Shown piece by piece: positions 6,449-7,139 of a stretch of DNA of 7,139 bases. Location: NCBI GenBank assembly GCA_037147415.1, contig JBAWVF010000193.1, positions 1-7,139 of the forward strand, in the 5' to 3' direction. Position numbers and translations under genes: made by a program. Below the pieces are notes generated by a model. That model was not told where the DNA came from. It saw only the letters and a program-made list of their open reading frames with translations, and searched no databases. Source of the stretch: BOG-933 sp037147415. Lineage in GTDB: Bacteria; Pseudomonadota; Alphaproteobacteria; Azospirillales; Azospirillaceae. Every line of letters begins with the position of its first letter. Within the stretch, counting starts at the first letter, position 1.

Positions 6449-7139
6449 GAGGCTTCCTCCGGCTTAACCCCGGCGCCCCCGGTAACACGCCAGGCCAAGA
6501 TCAAGGCAAGCGTCAGCAATCCGGACGCCAGCAAAAACGGTGCCCCCGACAACGCCCGCCCCTGTTCCGGCGCAATCGCCAGCGCAAAGGTTGCGGTGAA
6601 CAACACGGGACCGATCAAACCGGTGATGCCGCGCAGGCTTTGCAATGCGCCCTGAAGCCTGCCCTGTTCGGCCGTCGACACCCGGCCGGTCATCAAGCTT
6701 TGCGCCGAAGGGGTGAAGAAGCCCCACAAGGCCATCACCGGAGCGCCGACCCAAAACAATTCCGGCTCCGGCGCCAGCCCGTAAATCGCCATGCCGAGCG
6801 CACCGAACAGCAATCCGGTCAGCAAGGTCCGCCGCTCGCCCGCCCGCGCCACCACCGGCCGCACCAGCCCGCCCTGAACGATCGCGCCGCACAAGCCGAC
6901 TCCGGCCAGCGTCATGCCGACCATCGCCGTATCCCAGCCGAACCGATAGCCGGCATACAGCACGAAGGTGCTCGGCAGCACCTCATGAGCCAGAAACGAC
7001 AGCAGAATGACCACCGACAGCCCGAATAATTGAGGCCGGGAGCGCAGCAAGGCCAGCGAGCCCAGCGGATTGGCGCGCCTCAACGAAAACGCCTCGCGGC
7101 TCGACGGCGGCAGAGACTCGGGCAGTATGAACCAGCCAT
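6445..7139 (-). CDS. Tet-family (TetA-like) MFS exporter, C-terminal half, cut by the window edge
   Basis: This is the last 230 codons of a major-facilitator transporter. The frame stays open to the right edge, and the TTG at 7081-7083 is an internal Leu codon rather than a start. The visible sequence begins in the central cytosolic loop with WFILPESLPPSSREAF and LRRANPLGSL, typical of the TCR/Tet drug:H+ antiporter group, and then has about six hydrophobic helices (TM7-12). A repeated motif-A-like loop follows TM8 (GLVRPVVARAGERR). The stretch TAEQGRLQGALQSLRGITG before TM11 closely resembles the TetA pattern EQG.LQG.L..L. The full protein is probably about 400 residues. It would export a small molecule in exchange for protons; the substrate cannot be told, and many chromosomal relatives do not give tetracycline resistance. 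It ends with TGA at 6445-6447, overlapping the antiporter GTG. Its promoter lies outside the window. Confidence 0.92.
   Translation of the reverse strand, partial: GWFILPESLPPSSREAFSLRRANPLGSLALLRSRPQLFGLSVVILLSFLAHEVLPSTFVLYAGYRFGWDTAMVGMTLAGVGLCGAIVQGGLVRPVVARAGERRTLLTGLLFGALGMAIYGLAPEPELFWVGAPVMALWGFFTPSAQSLMTGRVSTAEQGRLQGALQSLRGITGLIGPVLFTATFALAIAPEQGRALSGAPFLLASGLLTLALILAWRVTGGAGVKPEEAS
6455..6460 (-). promoter_or_regulatory. Strong Shine-Dalgarno (GGAGGA) for the antiporter
   Basis: On the - strand GGAGGA lies six bases before the GTG start at 6448 and inside the last codons of the upstream exporter gene. It settles the start choice and supports coupled translation across the 4-base stop/start overlap. 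Confidence 0.85.

Noticed and set aside
4958..6655. Very long open frame (565 codons) on the + strand opposite the antiporter and exporter
   Set aside because: Its product is dominated by Q, H, R, P, D and G with no domain, as expected from reading antisense to GC-rich hydrophobic genes. The opposite strand encodes clear transporter motifs in the same place.
7081..7083. TTG as a start codon for a 212-residue exporter-like protein
   Set aside because: The same frame continues upstream to the window edge with typical Tet-family loop sequence (FILPESLPP), so this is an internal Leu and the gene is merely cut by the window.
1..7139. CRISPR arrays, insertion sequences, integrase sites, rRNA or defence islands
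   Set aside because: I found no regularly spaced repeats, transposase or integrase genes, terminal inverted repeats or RNA genes anywhere in the window.

Overview
The window is a piece of a GC-rich proteobacterial chromosome (roughly 60% GC by eye). The gene families (multi-PAS GGDEF-EAL protein, membrane-anchored hybrid histidine kinase, NhaP2/CvrA-type antiporter, Tet-family exporter) and the protein style fit an alphaproteobacterium, perhaps Rhodospirillales-like. That placement is inference with low confidence, because there is no rRNA, tRNA or lineage marker here.

Left half, + strand (about 1-4678): a cytosolic sensor with three PAS domains, a degenerate GGDEF domain (SADEF at the active-site loop, RxxD inhibitory site kept) and an apparently intact EAL domain, so most likely a c-di-GMP phosphodiesterase. 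After a 139-base gap comes a hybrid histidine kinase: a two-helix membrane hairpin, coiled coil, PAS, HisKA, HATPase and receiver. The gap holds an open 38-codon frame that stops 15 bases before the kinase start, in the same frame, and several small inverted repeats. One of these could mask the kinase's Shine-Dalgarno sequence.

Right half, - strand (about 4685-7139): a Tet-family major-facilitator exporter, cut by the right edge so that its N-terminal half is missing, followed by a K+/H+ antiporter of the CPA1 NhaP2/CvrA type with cytosolic RCK_C and CorC/HlyC-like domains. The exporter stop and the antiporter GTG start overlap by 4 bases, with a strong ribosome binding site just upstream, so the two are almost certainly one translationally coupled operon.

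The two halves converge tail to tail with only 6 bases between stop codons and no visible intrinsic terminator. The left pair probably handles signalling (c-di-GMP turnover and phosphorelay), and the right pair proton-coupled efflux and cation homeostasis. Nothing in the sequence links the two halves functionally. I see no mobile element, CRISPR array, RNA gene or clearly unprecedented system. The most notable points are the degenerate GGDEF with retained I-site, the possible leader frame and hairpin before the kinase, the coupled exporter-antiporter operon, and the terminator-less convergent junction.
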